From contig NZ_CP074372.1 in assembly GCF_018362995.1 (NCBI RefSeq), positions 124,001 to 188,000 of the forward strand: DNA of 64,000 nt. The letters are read 5' to 3'. A program made the position numbers and the translations under genes. Every line of letters starts with the position of its first letter. Position 1 is the first letter of the stretch. The notes below the pieces were generated by a model, which was not told where the DNA came from, made no database searches, and saw nothing but the letters and a program-made list of their open reading frames with translations. Shown here in pieces: positions 33,691-42,878 of this stretch. Source of the DNA: Chryseobacterium indologenes (GTDB lineage Bacteria; Bacteroidota; Bacteroidia; Flavobacteriales; Weeksellaceae).

Positions 33691-34518
33691 TTAGACAATA
33701 TTTAATCCTGAGAAGTATTTATTTTCTTTGGATTTTTTATGCACTTTATCTGGCGTTTGCATATTAAGACTTAAATATGGTCTTTTAGTATTGTAGATAT
33801 TAATACTTTCTTTTATCAAAGAGTTTAAGTCTTGTATATTCTTTGTTTTACAAAACAGGAATTCCTGCTTTAATATTCCATTAATTCTCTCAGCCAATGC
33901 ATTTTGATAACAATCATAACCATCAGTCATAGAAGGTTTTATTCTATTTTTATTAAGCATGTTTTGGTAATAGCCAGAACAGTACTGCAGTCCTCTATCT
34001 GAATGATGAATCAAAGGAGTATTTGAAACTCTATTTTTCACTGTCATTTTTAAAGCTTTGGCTACATTCTCAGTATTCATATTTGAGCTTAATGAATATC
34101 CCATGATTTTTCTGCTGTAAGCATCTGTTACTAAAGACAAATAGCAGGTAGATTCCCTTGTTTTAATATAAGTTATATCGCTTACAAAAACCTGTTCTGC
34201 TTTTGCGATCTTTAATTCTTTCAATAAATTAGGATGTTTTCTAAGCCAATGTTTTGAAAAAGTTGTCTTAACATACTTTTTTTGAGCACGCACAAGCATA
34301 TTCTCTCTTTTTAGATAAGCAAATAAAGCATCTCTGCCTATTTTGATTCCTTCATTTTTGAACCCTTCTTTAAGTAGGTAATAAAGCTTTCTGGTTCCAA
34401 GTCTGGGTATTTCCATTCGTACTTTTTGTACGAGTATCTTTATTTTTAGTAATTCTTTTTCACGGGTTAAGCTCCTCTGCTTATTTTGATAAACTGCCTG
34501 ACGGCTTATCCCAAACAA
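33691..34518 (-). CDS. IS3-family transposase OrfB (DDE integrase core)
   Basis: 275 residues counted from a TTG, but the frame is open further upstream (reading HREGISISRLCRLFGISR), as expected if OrfB is made only as an OrfAB fusion. The rve core is present: VSDITYIKTRE (first D), HHSDRGLQYCS (second D) and ALAERINGILKQEFL (E), with an N-terminal HTH_21 part (IPRLGTRKLYYLLK). The catalytic triad is intact, so the element may be active. Works with OrfA to cut and join IS ends. Confidence 0.92.
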   Translation of the reverse strand: MFGISRQAVYQNKQRSLTREKELLKIKILVQKVRMEIPRLGTRKLYYLLKEGFKNEGIKIGRDALFAYLKRENMLVRAQKKYVKTTFSKHWLRKHPNLLKELKIAKAEQVFVSDITYIKTRESTCYLSLVTDAYSRKIMGYSLSSNMNTENVAKALKMTVKNRVSNTPLIHHSDRGLQYCSGYYQNMLNKNRIKPSMTDGYDCYQNALAERINGILKQEFLFCKTKNIQDLNSLIKESINIYNTKRPYLSLNMQTPDKVHKKSKENKYFSGLNIV

Positions 34519-34538
34519 TCTGCACAGCCTGGATATGC

Positions 34539-34928
34539 TTATTCCTTCTCTGTGGAGTCTGAAGATTGTTGGGAGGAAAACTTTTTTCTGATTTGGCTGC
34601 CATACTGCTTATCTGACATATCAATCATGGTATTAAGAACCTTAGTTTTTAGCTTTTCATCAGCTAATTCTTTTTCCAAACGCTTAATTTTTTGAGCCGG
34701 AGTTTCTTTAGAGTTATGCATAATATGGAGTTTAGGTTTACTCCAATCTAAGTTACCATATCTTCGCAACCAAACCAAAACTGTACTTCTGCCTTGGATA
34801 CCATATTCTTTTTGGGCTTGTTTATAAGTGTAATCACCGTTTTCTACCTGAGAAACAACTCGTAATTTAAAGCCTATATTGTAATCTCTTTGAGTATGTT
34901 TTTCCTTTTTTAATTCTTGAGCTTTCAT
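34539..34928 (-). CDS. IS3-family transposase OrfA (HTH)
   Basis: 129 residues: an HTH domain of the transposase_8 type (GFKLRVVSQVENGDYTYKQA, GRSTVLVWLRRYG) that binds the IS ends, followed by a coiled coil (KIKRLEKELADEKLKTKVLN) for assembly. Near its end the codons AGA-AAA-AAG form the slippery heptamer A-AAA-AAG (complement of 34581-34587), where a -1 shift leads straight into the OrfB frame. Its ATG lies 42 bases inside the right inverted repeat end. Confidence 0.92.
   Translation of the reverse strand: MKAQELKKEKHTQRDYNIGFKLRVVSQVENGDYTYKQAQKEYGIQGRSTVLVWLRRYGNLDWSKPKLHIMHNSKETPAQKIKRLEKELADEKLKTKVLNTMIDMSDKQYGSQIRKKFSSQQSSDSTEKE
34581..34587 (-). promoter_or_regulatory. Programmed -1 frameshift site of the IS3 element
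   Basis: A AAA AAG in the OrfA frame. After a -1 shift, reading continues as VFLPTIFRLHREG and on through OrfB without a stop. This is the standard signal of IS3-family elements. Confidence 0.8.
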
Positions 34929-34970
34929 AATATAAGTTGATTAAGTGTCAACTTATTTCAGGACAGGACA

Positions 34971-35354
34971 GCCATTGGTGTTCTGTCTCATGTTGTCATT
35001 GATGTGATTTTTCATGAGAAAGATATTCAGCTGTCGCCATTCTCTGCCAAACCGGTTTTAGGGCTGGGAATTCTGGATTATCCCATTCTGAATTTCATTA
35101 TTGAGTTTGCTTATGGAATATTTTGCTGGTGGTACTTTAAAGGAAATAAAGCATTGCTTTGGGTAATTATTATATTCAATGTTATAGACCTGCCGATTAT
35201 GCTGGCACACGGTGATGCACTGAACCCTTTTGTCCATTATCCTTTCCTTTTGCCATCGGTTATATTATTCCAGATCCTTATTACATGGTATTTTGTTTAC
35301 CAGTATGCCCATTCAGGAAATAACAAAAATATTCATGTCACAGATGACATTTAA
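34971..35354 (+). pseudogene. 5'-truncated membrane protein gene at the IS edge
   Basis: From the first base after the IS the frame reads AIGVLSHVVIDVIFHEKDIQ and continues to 35354. It keeps several hydrophobic helices (LNFIIEFAYGIFCWW, ALLWVIIIFNVIDLPIML, LPSVILFQILITWYFVYQYA) but has no native start; the GTG at 35004 is inside the body. The left side of the IS shows no matching N-terminal part, so that part was deleted. The parent is an unknown integral membrane protein, perhaps with metal-linked histidines (GVLSHVVID). Confidence 0.7.
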
Positions 35355-35520
35355 TTTTTTGTATTTAAAATGGATAAATATATTCCGCACATCATAGTTA
35401 CTACCGAATAAAGTATTTCTATAATCATGATCTTTAGCAATTCATTATATTCGTAACCAGAATGATACATGATATAGATGTTAATGCTTACATTGCCATA
35501 ACAGATACAGCTTAATCATA

Positions 35521-36813
35521 ATGAAACTAACCATGAGACAGATTATTTTTACCACTTTATTTTTTTTATCAATTTTCAGTGTAAAGGCTCAAAAGCAAGA
35601 TAGTATCGCTATTTTTTTTGATGAGATGAAAGAAGCTTCAGTGAAGAATAGAGGACTTTGGAATAAAGACTTGTATGGTCCTATATTGTTAATAGATCCG
35701 AAAACCAGAAAAGTTTTTGCCAACGAGCCGGATACAGAGGAAATCTTAAAAAGCAGTGGAAGCACATATTATGGAATTCTGCCTGCTAAGATTAACATTG
35801 CCAATACTGCGATCAATTGGGGTGGAAAAAGATGGGCTATGATCATGCTTCCTCTTTCTGACAGTAAACAAAACAGAATAAATCTGCTGGCGCACGAATT
35901 ATTTCACAGTATTCAGCCTTCACTGGGCTTTACCTTTACAAATGTTGAAAATAGTCACCTTGATCAAAAAGAGGGTAGAATCTGCTTACGTCTGGAATTA
36001 GAGGCATTGAAAAAGGCCGTTCAGTCGGTTTCTGACAAAGAATTACAAAAACACCTTACTCATGCGCTTATTTTCAGAAAGTATAGAAATACACTATATG
36101 ATGATTCTGAGAATACAGAAAATTTGTTGGAATTGAATGAAGGAATCGCAGAATTTACCGGACTTATTGTGAGTGGAAGAAATAGTGAACATACAAAAGT
36201 ATTTCTTATAAAGGGGATTGACAATTTTATGAAAAATCCCACATTTGTACGCTCTTTTGCATATCATACTACACCTGTCTATGGTTATTTGCTGTATCAG
36301 AAAGATCCAGACTGGAACAAAAAAATCAATGCAAAAACTGATCTGACAGATTATTTCATTGAACGCTTTAACATCAGAATTCCGACTGCTCTGCAAAAGA
36401 CAGCTGAAAAATTATCCGGAGATTATAATGATAAGGCAATTATGAAGGAAGAAGCTGAGAGAGACGAGAAAACTAAAAAACTGATTGCTGAATATAAACT
36501 GAAATTCATCCAACAGTCCCATTTTGAAATAAAATTTGAGAAAATGAATGTTTCTTTTGATCCCAGAAATATTGTGCCGCTAGAGGACAAAGGTACGGTA
36601 TACCCTAATATCAGGGTTACGGATTTATGGGGTATTCTGACTGTTGAAAATGGAGCTTTAATGAGTCCTGATTGGGGTAGAATTTCAATAACAAATCCTA
36701 TCAAAACAGAAAATAGAAAGATATCAGGAGATGGCTGGACCCTTGAATTGACTGACAGCTACACCCTAGAAAAAGATACGGCTACCGGAAATTACATGCT
36801 TGTTAAGAAATAA
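35521..36813 (+). CDS. Exported HExxH zinc metallopeptidase-like protein
   Basis: 430 residues with a signal peptide (1-24, FSVKAQ). LLAHELFHSIQP contains H125-E126-x-x-H129 and LNEGIAEFTGL (E207 or E211) supplies a possible third ligand, the pattern of gluzincin peptidases. The C-terminal part (about 335-430) is beta-rich and begins after a charged helix. I do not recognise a named family. It should act in the periplasm or outside the cell on an unknown substrate. A second ATG four codons in is an equal start. Confidence 0.65.
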   Translation: MKLTMRQIIFTTLFFLSIFSVKAQKQDSIAIFFDEMKEASVKNRGLWNKDLYGPILLIDPKTRKVFANEPDTEEILKSSGSTYYGILPAKINIANTAINWGGKRWAMIMLPLSDSKQNRINLLAHELFHSIQPSLGFTFTNVENSHLDQKEGRICLRLELEALKKAVQSVSDKELQKHLTHALIFRKYRNTLYDDSENTENLLELNEGIAEFTGLIVSGRNSEHTKVFLIKGIDNFMKNPTFVRSFAYHTTPVYGYLLYQKDPDWNKKINAKTDLTDYFIERFNIRIPTALQKTAEKLSGDYNDKAIMKEEAERDEKTKKLIAEYKLKFIQQSHFEIKFEKMNVSFDPRNIVPLEDKGTVYPNIRVTDLWGILTVENGALMSPDWGRISITNPIKTENRKISGDGWTLELTDSYTLEKDTATGNYMLVKK

Positions 36814-36827
36814 TATTACTCTGATAG

Positions 36828-36858
36828 CAAAAGCACCACTGTTTTAGTGATGCTTTTG
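36828..36858. terminator. Terminator shared by the peptidase-like and acr3 genes
   Basis: CAAAAGCA (36828-36835) and TGCTTTTG (36851-36858) with inner ACT/AGT pairs; it lies between two convergent stops. Confidence 0.6.
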
Positions 36859-36875
36859 TCATTCAGGTTTTCAGA

Positions 36876-37910
36876 TTATTCATGATACCATTTCTTTTTT
36901 AATAATAAGCCCGCTTTTACCAGAAGTATTAAAACCGGAACTTCTACCAGGGGACCAATTACTCCTACAAAAGCCTGCGGAGAATGAATACCGAATACAG
37001 AAATGGCAACCGCAATAGCCAGTTCAAAATTGTTTCCGGTAGCTGTAAAGGCAATAGATGCATTTTTATCATAAGGAACCTTTAATGATTTGTTGATAAC
37101 AAAGCTTATAAAAAACATCAGAATAAAATAGATGATTAACGGGATTGCCACTTTTACCACATCCATGGGCAGCTCCAATATTTTAGACCCTTTTAAGCTA
37201 AACATCAATATGATGGTAAATAACAGAGCAAATAAGGTAACGGGAGATATCTGAGGGATAAATCTTGTGTTGTACCATACTGTACCTTTTGATCTTATCA
37301 ATAAATAACGGGTGAGAAAACCTGCTAAAAAAGGAATTCCCAGATAAATAAGTACACTTTCTATGGTATCTTTCATAGAGACACTTACATTAAAACTGGT
37401 GAGTCCCAGCTGATGAGGCAGTATTGTAATAAAAAGCCAGATCATAAAACTATAAGTAAACACCTGAAAAATACTGTTTAAAGCAACCAGTAAGGCTGCA
37501 TATTCTCTATTGCCCCCAGCGAGGTCATTCCATACGATGACCATTGCAATACATCTTGCAAGACCAATTAGTATCAGACCTGTCATATAATCGGGTTCAT
37601 CTCTTAAAAAAAGGATGGCCAGAATAAACATCAAAACCGGTCCTATGATCCAGTTAAGAAATAAAGAAATACCTATGATTTTTTTATCCTTAAATGCCAA
37701 TGGTAAAAGAGAGTAATCAACCTTAGCCAAAGGTGGATACATCATCAGAATAAGCCCTGCTGCCAGAGGAATATTTGTAGTCCCTACGGATAATGAGTTG
37801 ATCATATCAGGGATGGCAGGGAAAACATGTCCCAGACCAATACCTGTGCCCATCGCCAGAAATATCCATAAAGTAAGATAGTGATCAAGAAATTTCAATC
37901 GTGGCTTCAT
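36876..37910 (-). CDS. acr3: ACR3-family arsenite efflux transporter
   Basis: 344 residues with ten membrane helices. [18 protein letters not shown] (about 127-144) carries the conserved cysteine that binds arsenite, and [15 protein letters not shown] (about 288-302) is the second ACR3 signature. It pumps As(III) out of the cytoplasm using the membrane potential. It is the last gene of the ars operon, 2 bases after the reductase-like gene, and follows the DUF6428 gene and arsR. Confidence 0.93.
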   Translation of the reverse strand: MKPRLKFLDHYLTLWIFLAMGTGIGLGHVFPAIPDMINSLSVGTTNIPLAAGLILMMYPPLAKVDYSLLPLAFKDKKIIGISLFLNWIIGPVLMFILAILFLRDEPDYMTGLILIGLARCIAMVIVWNDLAGGNREYAALLVALNSIFQVFTYSFMIWLFITILPHQLGLTSFNVSVSMKDTIESVLIYLGIPFLAGFLTRYLLIRSKGTVWYNTRFIPQISPVTLFALLFTIILMFSLKGSKILELPMDVVKVAIPLIIYFILMFFISFVINKSLKVPYDKNASIAFTATGNNFELAIAVAISVFGIHSPQAFVGVIGPLVEVPVLILLVKAGLLLKKKWYHE

Positions 37911-37912
37911 CG

Positions 37913-38524
37913 TTACTTCGTGATTTTTGAAAAAACATAAAACATTTCTGTGGCGATCTGTAAGCTTCTTTCAGCATATACGGCGGCTTGTGCCGGAGTA
38001 TTGTCTGACACCTTAGGATCTTCAAACGTAATCGGAATTCTTTTCTCAGCACCAGGAATAAACGGACATCCATCATCTGCCTGTGAACATGTCATAATTG
38101 CAGCAAATCCGGAAACAGGATTGAAGTGGTTATCGTATTTTTTGGAAAAGCCAATGACAGGCATACTATTGTCATCATATTTTACGGCATACACAGGATT
38201 ATTTATCTCTGCCAGGCTGAAAATCGTAAAACCCTGTTCAGCCAAAGTTTCCGCAATCTTAGGGAATAAAGCTGTTGTTTCCGTTCCTCCGGAATAACAG
38301 TGAACTCCGAGAATTGAAAAATAAGAAGCAGCGGCCTGCGCCCATATCTGAGCTAAATGGCTTCGACGTGAATTGTGAGTGCAGATAAAACTCAGATTGA
38401 TTTCTTTTCCTTCAGTCACTTTTTGCTGGACAAAATCCACTAGTGGCTGCAATACTTTTTTTCGGTCTGTGGTTATTTCTTCCCAATGTAAAGATTGGAT
38501 TGTGTTTAATAATTTTTGAAGCAT
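37913..38524 (-). CDS. Arsenate reductase-like low-molecular-weight protein tyrosine phosphatase
   Basis: 203 residues from the ATG complementary to 38522-38524; the longer frame would overlap the DUF6428 gene. The P-loop [15 protein letters not shown] gives C48-x5-R54-S, the LMWPTP/ArsC signature. An N-terminal extension of about 40 residues sets it apart from the 130-residue ArsC of other bacteria; this longer form is standard in Bacteroidota ars operons. It reduces As(V) to As(III) for export by Acr3. 11 bases downstream of the DUF6428 gene. Confidence 0.88.
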   Translation of the reverse strand: MLQKLLNTIQSLHWEEITTDRKKVLQPLVDFVQQKVTEGKEINLSFICTHNSRRSHLAQIWAQAAASYFSILGVHCYSGGTETTALFPKIAETLAEQGFTIFSLAEINNPVYAVKYDDNSMPVIGFSKKYDNHFNPVSGFAAIMTCSQADDGCPFIPGAEKRIPITFEDPKVSDNTPAQAAVYAERSLQIATEMFYVFSKITK

Positions 38525-38535
38525 AATTTCCAGTT

Positions 38536-39012
38536 TTATGAGCAGCAACCTGAAGCCGGTGTGCAGCAAGATGATTGATTTCCCGTTAGTTCAGATAGAT
38601 TTTTCTTTTGTTTTTCAGAAGGAATCCCACATGCTTCCTGAGCAAGACAGGCTGTTGTCTTATTTTTCAGAATGAAATTTTTACCGTTAAATTCAAGATC
38701 ATATTTACCGATGGTCTCTCCCTGATATTCTACTTCAATTTCTGAATCTTCTATTCCCAGTTTATCTTCAGAAAGTTGAATGATGTGAAGCAGTTTTCCC
38801 GGTTTCAGACGGTGTTCATAATCATCAGCATTCCATAGCTGGAAGTTCACTGCTTTCTCATGTCGGATTACGCCACCGCAATCAATGAATTTTTTTACAA
38901 TCTGTCCCACTTCTGTTACATGGAAATGTTCAGGAACAAAAGTGCCGTTTTCCAATTGAAATTCTACATTTTCCAATGTTGGAAGAATTTCTTTGATTTC
39001 TGATAGTTTCAT
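38536..39012 (-). CDS. DUF6428 family protein of the ars operon
   Basis: 158 residues, no signal peptide. The body (VEFQLENGTFVPEHFHVTEV... VIRHEKAVNFQLWNADDYEH) matches DUF6428, a family seen in arsenic operons of Bacteroidota but without a known role. The C-terminus has the pattern QSSCCTPASGCCS, four cysteines in two pairs, which could bind arsenite or another soft metal, and there is an isolated TTACLAQEACG with two more. It may be a metal chaperone or sensor; inference only. First gene of the three-gene unit after an ArsR operator. Confidence 0.85.
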   Translation of the reverse strand: MKLSEIKEILPTLENVEFQLENGTFVPEHFHVTEVGQIVKKFIDCGGVIRHEKAVNFQLWNADDYEHRLKPGKLLHIIQLSEDKLGIEDSEIEVEYQGETIGKYDLEFNGKNFILKNKTTACLAQEACGIPSEKQKKNLSELTGNQSSCCTPASGCCS

Positions 39013-39037
39013 TAGATTAAAATTTATTTAGTGTTAT

Positions 39038-39053
39038 ATTGCAATATTACGAT
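39038..39053. promoter_or_regulatory. ArsR operator in front of the DUF6428-arsC-acr3 genes
   Basis: ATTGCAATATTACGAT, an imperfect dyad (ATTGCAAT / ATTACGAT), 26 bases before the DUF6428 start. Identical to the copy before arsR. Confidence 0.75.
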
Positions 39054-39074
39054 GTTTGTTTTCAAAAAAATGCC

Positions 39075-39404
39075 TTAACAGCATTGTTTTATCGTAACAT
39101 CCTGATTAAAAAACAGGTTAAACTCGTTTTGAAATTGTTTCCAGGTGCTTTCATTAATACAGTAGCATACAGATTTTCCTTCAATTGAACCTTTGATGAT
39201 TCCAATATTCTTCAGTTCTTTTAAATGCTGAGAAATGGTAGCCTGAGCCAATCCCAGTTCTTCAACAAGATCATTGCAGATGCATGCTTTTTGATTGATG
39301 ATATACTGTAAAATAGCTATTCTGGCAGGATGCCCCAAAACTTTAAGAAGAGAAGCCAATCTGTTCTGCTCTTCGGTGTAGATTTCTGTTCTAGTAACTC
39401 CCAT
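39075..39404 (-). CDS. arsR: ArsR/SmtB-family arsenic-responsive repressor
   Basis: 109 residues: winged helix with LKVLGHPARIAILQYIINQ, recognition helix LAQATISQHLKELKNIGI and a wing KGSIEGKSVCYCI. C41 and C43 in KACICNDL form the arsenite site, and the C-terminal KQCC (C108, C109) may add ligands. It is released from DNA by As(III). Two identical operators flank the gene, one upstream of itself and one between it and the DUF6428 gene, so it controls both itself and the operon. Confidence 0.93.
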   Translation of the reverse strand: MGVTRTEIYTEEQNRLASLLKVLGHPARIAILQYIINQKACICNDLVEELGLAQATISQHLKELKNIGIIKGSIEGKSVCYCINESTWKQFQNEFNLFFNQDVTIKQCC

Positions 39405-39419
39405 TTTTTTAATTTTAAT

Positions 39420-39435
39420 ATTGCAATATTACGAT
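39420..39435. promoter_or_regulatory. ArsR operator in front of arsR
   Basis: ATTGCAATATTACGAT, the same 16 bases as at 39038-39053, 15 bases before the arsR start; it would block its own transcription. Confidence 0.75.
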
Positions 39436-39508
39436 ATTAAATTAATGGAACAAAAAAAATCATTGTTTTTTTATGAATACATTTCAATCAGTTGAAATAG
39501 GGGGAAAA

Positions 39509-39540
39509 AAAAGATGAAGCAGAAATAAGCTTCATCTTTT
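39509..39540 (-). terminator. Terminator of the phosphodiesterase gene
   Basis: AAAAGATGAAGC (39509-39520) and GCTTCATCTTTT (39529-39540), perfect 12-bp stem; T-rich on the minus strand. Confidence 0.75.
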
Positions 39541-39549
39541 GATCTGTTG

Positions 39550-40494
39550 TTATGGTAAACTAATCTTTTTACCCTGTTCCGGGAAAATATAATTTACTTT
39601 TAGAGGATTGTTTTTCAATAGCTCTTTTTTGATAAGTTCTGGATTATCACCCGTTGGTTTTCTATGTGTAACTACGATGCTGAGTCCTTCAAGATTGTTT
39701 TGTCCCGTTTTTTCTTTCAGCTTGCTTAGCTCTTCAATCAGAAGATTAGGGGTAAGGTGGCCGAACAGCAGATGCTCAGGCTGGCTGTTTGGGAAAGAAA
39801 CTTCAATTAATATAGTATTTAACTGTCTTTTTTTAACAAGTGGAGCAATAGTATTCCAAAGGTGGTCAAGACGGTCAGACTTTTCTATGCGGTCAGCACC
39901 TGTATCACCCAGATAAAGAAGGTAATGATCATCCTTTCTTACCAGTGCTGCACTGCTTTTATACGGGTTTACATGACTCAGTTCATAGCCTGTTATAAAA
40001 AACGGAGTTTTAGGAGCCGGGATTTCAGTTCCTTCCTGAAGTTCGTTATAATGGTATTTTCCAAGGATTGGTTTTTGGCCCTGATCGGCAAAATTAATCC
40101 ATGTATCCGTGATAAAATAATGATTTTGCAAAATCTGAATCACTGGCGCTATAGCGAAAATATCCTTTTTAGAATCTGCCGGAGAGTTGATGATCAACCC
40201 TGATAAATGATCCAAATGCCCATGAGATACAAAATATCCTTTTATCTGATCTTTCAGAACCGTTTCTGCAGAACCGTCAAGACTTTTCATTTGAATCGCC
40301 TTTCGTATTCCTGCATTTACAGTACCTGCATCAAGGCAGAGAAATGCATTGTCTTTCGGAGCGCCTACCAGATAGGCTGATAAATTGTCTTCCTGCTCTC
40401 CACCATAGATTCCTAAGGGAATAACATCAAAATTCTGTGCGTGGCAAACAATATTCAGAAGAAAGGCCAATAAAGAAACTGCTGTTTTTTTCAT
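39550..40494 (-). CDS. Exported class II 3',5'-cyclic-nucleotide phosphodiesterase (MBL fold)
   Basis: 314 residues from the ATG at 40492-40494, which starts a clean signal peptide (MKKTAVSLLAFL..., HAQ). The metal site is VSHGHLDHLSGL (H91, H93, D95, H96), followed by YLGDTGADR and the class II pattern HLTPNLLIEEL (C-terminal). Class II enzymes hydrolyse cAMP or cGMP; a periplasmic form would act on external nucleotides. Single-gene unit with terminator. Confidence 0.85.
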   Translation of the reverse strand: MKKTAVSLLAFLLNIVCHAQNFDVIPLGIYGGEQEDNLSAYLVGAPKDNAFLCLDAGTVNAGIRKAIQMKSLDGSAETVLKDQIKGYFVSHGHLDHLSGLIINSPADSKKDIFAIAPVIQILQNHYFITDTWINFADQGQKPILGKYHYNELQEGTEIPAPKTPFFITGYELSHVNPYKSSAALVRKDDHYLLYLGDTGADRIEKSDRLDHLWNTIAPLVKKRQLNTILIEVSFPNSQPEHLLFGHLTPNLLIEELSKLKEKTGQNNLEGLSIVVTHRKPTGDNPELIKKELLKNNPLKVNYIFPEQGKKISLP

Positions 40495-40695
40495 AATACT
40501 TAAACTGGAAACCATCCTTTACTTGATGGACAGAGCAAATTTAAGCTATTTTTTGGCGACTGCCTTTCTGTTGTAATAACAAATAGGATATAATGAGGTT
40601 AAGTATTTAAAAATCTTACTAAATAATACTTTATATATCAATACATAAAAGTCCACCGAACAATCAGCAGACTTTATCTATTAGGAAATTTGTTT

Positions 40696-41817
40696 TTATT
40701 GGGGCTGCTGCTGTGTTACACAATGTACCATTCCGCCATTGGCAAATAAATTACGGCAGTCTATTCCAACAACCTGTTTACCGGGGTACAGCTGTTGAAT
40801 AATAGTATTGGCAACAGCATCATTCGGATCATTATAATTAGGGACCAATACACGGTTGTTCGCAATATAATAATTGATGTAAGAAGCACGTCCTACATTT
40901 TTTCCGTAAGTGGTTATCACGTCATTTCTGGTTAACGGAACTTTTACGAACTGATAAGGAGAACCGCTTTTTGTGGTAGCATCATATAACTTATCAATGT
41001 CGCCGTCAGGAACCTGCCAGTAATTAAGGTCATCAGGATTCATTGTGATAATAGTAGACGAATTTGCAAATCGGGCAAAACCGTCAATATGCATATCAGT
41101 GATATCAAGGCCCGCTTTTCCATTCAGCCAGATAAATTTAGTGACTCCTAAATTTTTGGTAAATATAGCTTCTGCCTGCTGTTGGGTCATTCCCGGATTT
41201 CTGTTGTTATTAAGGATGGAACTTTTACAGGCCATCAATACTCCGTTTCCGTCAATTTCCACACTTCCGCCTTCATTGATCATTACAGAATTGAGATTGA
41301 TCTTAGGGATATTGGTGTCTGCAGCTATTTTTGAAGGAATTGCATTACATCTGCTGTAATCGGCTTTGTTACCCCAGCCGTTAAATCCCCAATCCTGAAT
41401 GAATAATTGGCCATTCTGATCCTTTACATAAATAGGACCGTTATCTCTTACCCAGAAATCATCTGTCTGATAAAGTTTGAAATTGATATTGGTAAGGGGA
41501 ACTCCGGCACTGTTTAATAACCCTGTAATACGGGATTTTTCTACGTTGTCATAAGCAATGATATGAACTTTTTCACTCTGTACCAGTTCTTTGGTCATTG
41601 CTACCCAGGTTGCATCCAATCGGTTGCGGTAAGTTGTTCCATACTGATAATGGTGAGGCCATTGAAGCCACGTTCCTTCGTGTGGAGCAGATTCTTCGGG
41701 CATTTTGTAAACAGTAGTTAAGGTATCTGCTGGATCCGGAGTTTGTACCGGATCTGCCTGAGAGCAGGAAAGTAAAAGAGCTGGTAATAACAGGAACATG
41801 ATTTTCTTTTTTTGCAT
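40696..41817 (-). CDS. Agmatine deiminase-family lipoprotein
   Basis: 373 residues. LLLSC (C18) is a lipobox, so the protein is membrane-anchored outside the cytoplasm. The guanidine-modifying core is intact: TDDFWVRDNGPIY (D125), EGGSVEIDGNG, DMHIDGFARF (H243, D245) and the nucleophile C366 in NGGMVHC. The family hydrolyses agmatine to N-carbamoylputrescine; the related peptidyl-arginine deiminase of Porphyromonas shares this fold, so a secreted form could act on arginine-like groups. It is a single gene. Confidence 0.88.
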   Translation of the reverse strand: MQKKKIMFLLLPALLLSCSQADPVQTPDPADTLTTVYKMPEESAPHEGTWLQWPHHYQYGTTYRNRLDATWVAMTKELVQSEKVHIIAYDNVEKSRITGLLNSAGVPLTNINFKLYQTDDFWVRDNGPIYVKDQNGQLFIQDWGFNGWGNKADYSRCNAIPSKIAADTNIPKINLNSVMINEGGSVEIDGNGVLMACKSSILNNNRNPGMTQQQAEAIFTKNLGVTKFIWLNGKAGLDITDMHIDGFARFANSSTIITMNPDDLNYWQVPDGDIDKLYDATTKSGSPYQFVKVPLTRNDVITTYGKNVGRASYINYYIANNRVLVPNYNDPNDAVANTIIQQLYPGKQVVGIDCRNLFANGGMVHCVTQQQPQ

Positions 41818-41886
41818 GATTGATCTATTTTTAACAGAGCAAAATTAGATCGATAAAATTGTGAAAACTTGTCCCAAATTGACAAG

Positions 41887-42750
41887 TTACTTCAAAGGTA
41901 GTAAAATATAAGTCAGCTGTTCTTCCTGATTGTCTTCCTGTTCAATATGCCTTTCGTATTTTTCTATGATAGGAGAGTGTGAAAATTCAAGACCAGAATT
42001 AAAAATCCAACGGGAGTAGATTTTGGTGTAAGTTTCATCTATCGTTTCATAGCTGCCGGTATGGGTAAAGCGGACATATTTACCGCCGAATATTGTTTTT
42101 GAAGGCAGCTTTTTGTTGACGGACTGTGTTGAAGAGCATGCATCATACCGGCAGTTGATTTCCGTTTTAATTAATGGTTCGTCTGCTATAACTCCAAAAT
42201 ATTCTGTTCCGGAACCAGGAAAATCATTTTGCATGAAGTTTTCCCACAATACTTCAATTTCATCATTGTTATAATAGGTTTTAACGCTTTGATAATACAC
42301 CTGCATTGGTTTAAGAAAGACAATTTCCGGTTCCAGCAATACTTCAGAGGTTACCGGAATAATCTCATCTTCACAAAGAAGCTGTTCCTTATCTAATCTT
42401 GCTGCTTTTGGAGAAATCCCGAAATGTTGTTTAAAAGCCTTAGAAAAAGAAGCAAGATTGGCAAATCCTACTTCAATAGCAATTGTGGTGAGATTTTCCT
42501 GGGTATAAAGAATTCTCTTATAAGCATTTTCTACCTTCAGCCTTTGCTGGAAAGCGCCTATGGTTTCTCCGCAGCTATACTTAAAAATACGCTGGATATT
42601 CCGGTAAGAATAATTGGAAATTTCTTCCAGTTCCTTTACAGAGACGGGTTGATCATAATTTTTTTCCATAAAATTGATGACTCTGTAAATACAGTTCAGG
42701 TTGTCTTCCATAAGCTTGAAGTTTTCAGAAAAATAAAGTCTGAAATTCAT
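41887..42750 (-). CDS. AraC-family regulator with GyrI-like effector domain
   Basis: 287 residues. An AraC-type DNA-binding domain (about 22-120: LEEISNYSYRNIQRIFKYSC, IAIEVGFANLASFSKAFKQHFG) is followed by a GyrI-like small-molecule-binding domain (about 150-287; TYYNNDEIEVLWENF, GGKYVRFTHTGSYETI). Regulators of this build sense drugs or other lipophilic compounds. An internal ATG at residue 14 (MEDNLNCIYRV) may be the real start. It diverges from the two small genes at 42879-43536. Confidence 0.88.
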   Translation of the reverse strand: MNFRLYFSENFKLMEDNLNCIYRVINFMEKNYDQPVSVKELEEISNYSYRNIQRIFKYSCGETIGAFQQRLKVENAYKRILYTQENLTTIAIEVGFANLASFSKAFKQHFGISPKAARLDKEQLLCEDEIIPVTSEVLLEPEIVFLKPMQVYYQSVKTYYNNDEIEVLWENFMQNDFPGSGTEYFGVIADEPLIKTEINCRYDACSSTQSVNKKLPSKTIFGGKYVRFTHTGSYETIDETYTKIYSRWIFNSGLEFSHSPIIEKYERHIEQEDNQEEQLTYILLPLK

Positions 42751-42878
42751 TACAAATAAAAGAAATAAAAAAATATCTCAGCAAAATTGTATTTTAGCTT
42801 TTGGTATAAAATAGATCAGGAAACCATAATTTTTACCATTTTAAAAACAAAAAACAACTAAAAAACTTGAAAGAAACC

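Larger units (their letters stand above)
33661..34970 (-). mobile_element. IS3-family insertion sequence, complete
   Basis: About 1310 bases. The ends TGAGTCGTCCTAAAATAGAT (33661-) and the complement of 34946-34970 (TGTCCTGTCCTGAAATAAGT...) form imperfect inverted repeats with about 18 of 25 bases alike, both ending TTGACA. Inside are orfA and orfB on the minus strand. I find no target-site duplication (AAA left, GCC right), and the plus-strand gene at its right edge has lost its 5' part, pointing to a deletion at the insertion point. Confidence 0.85.
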
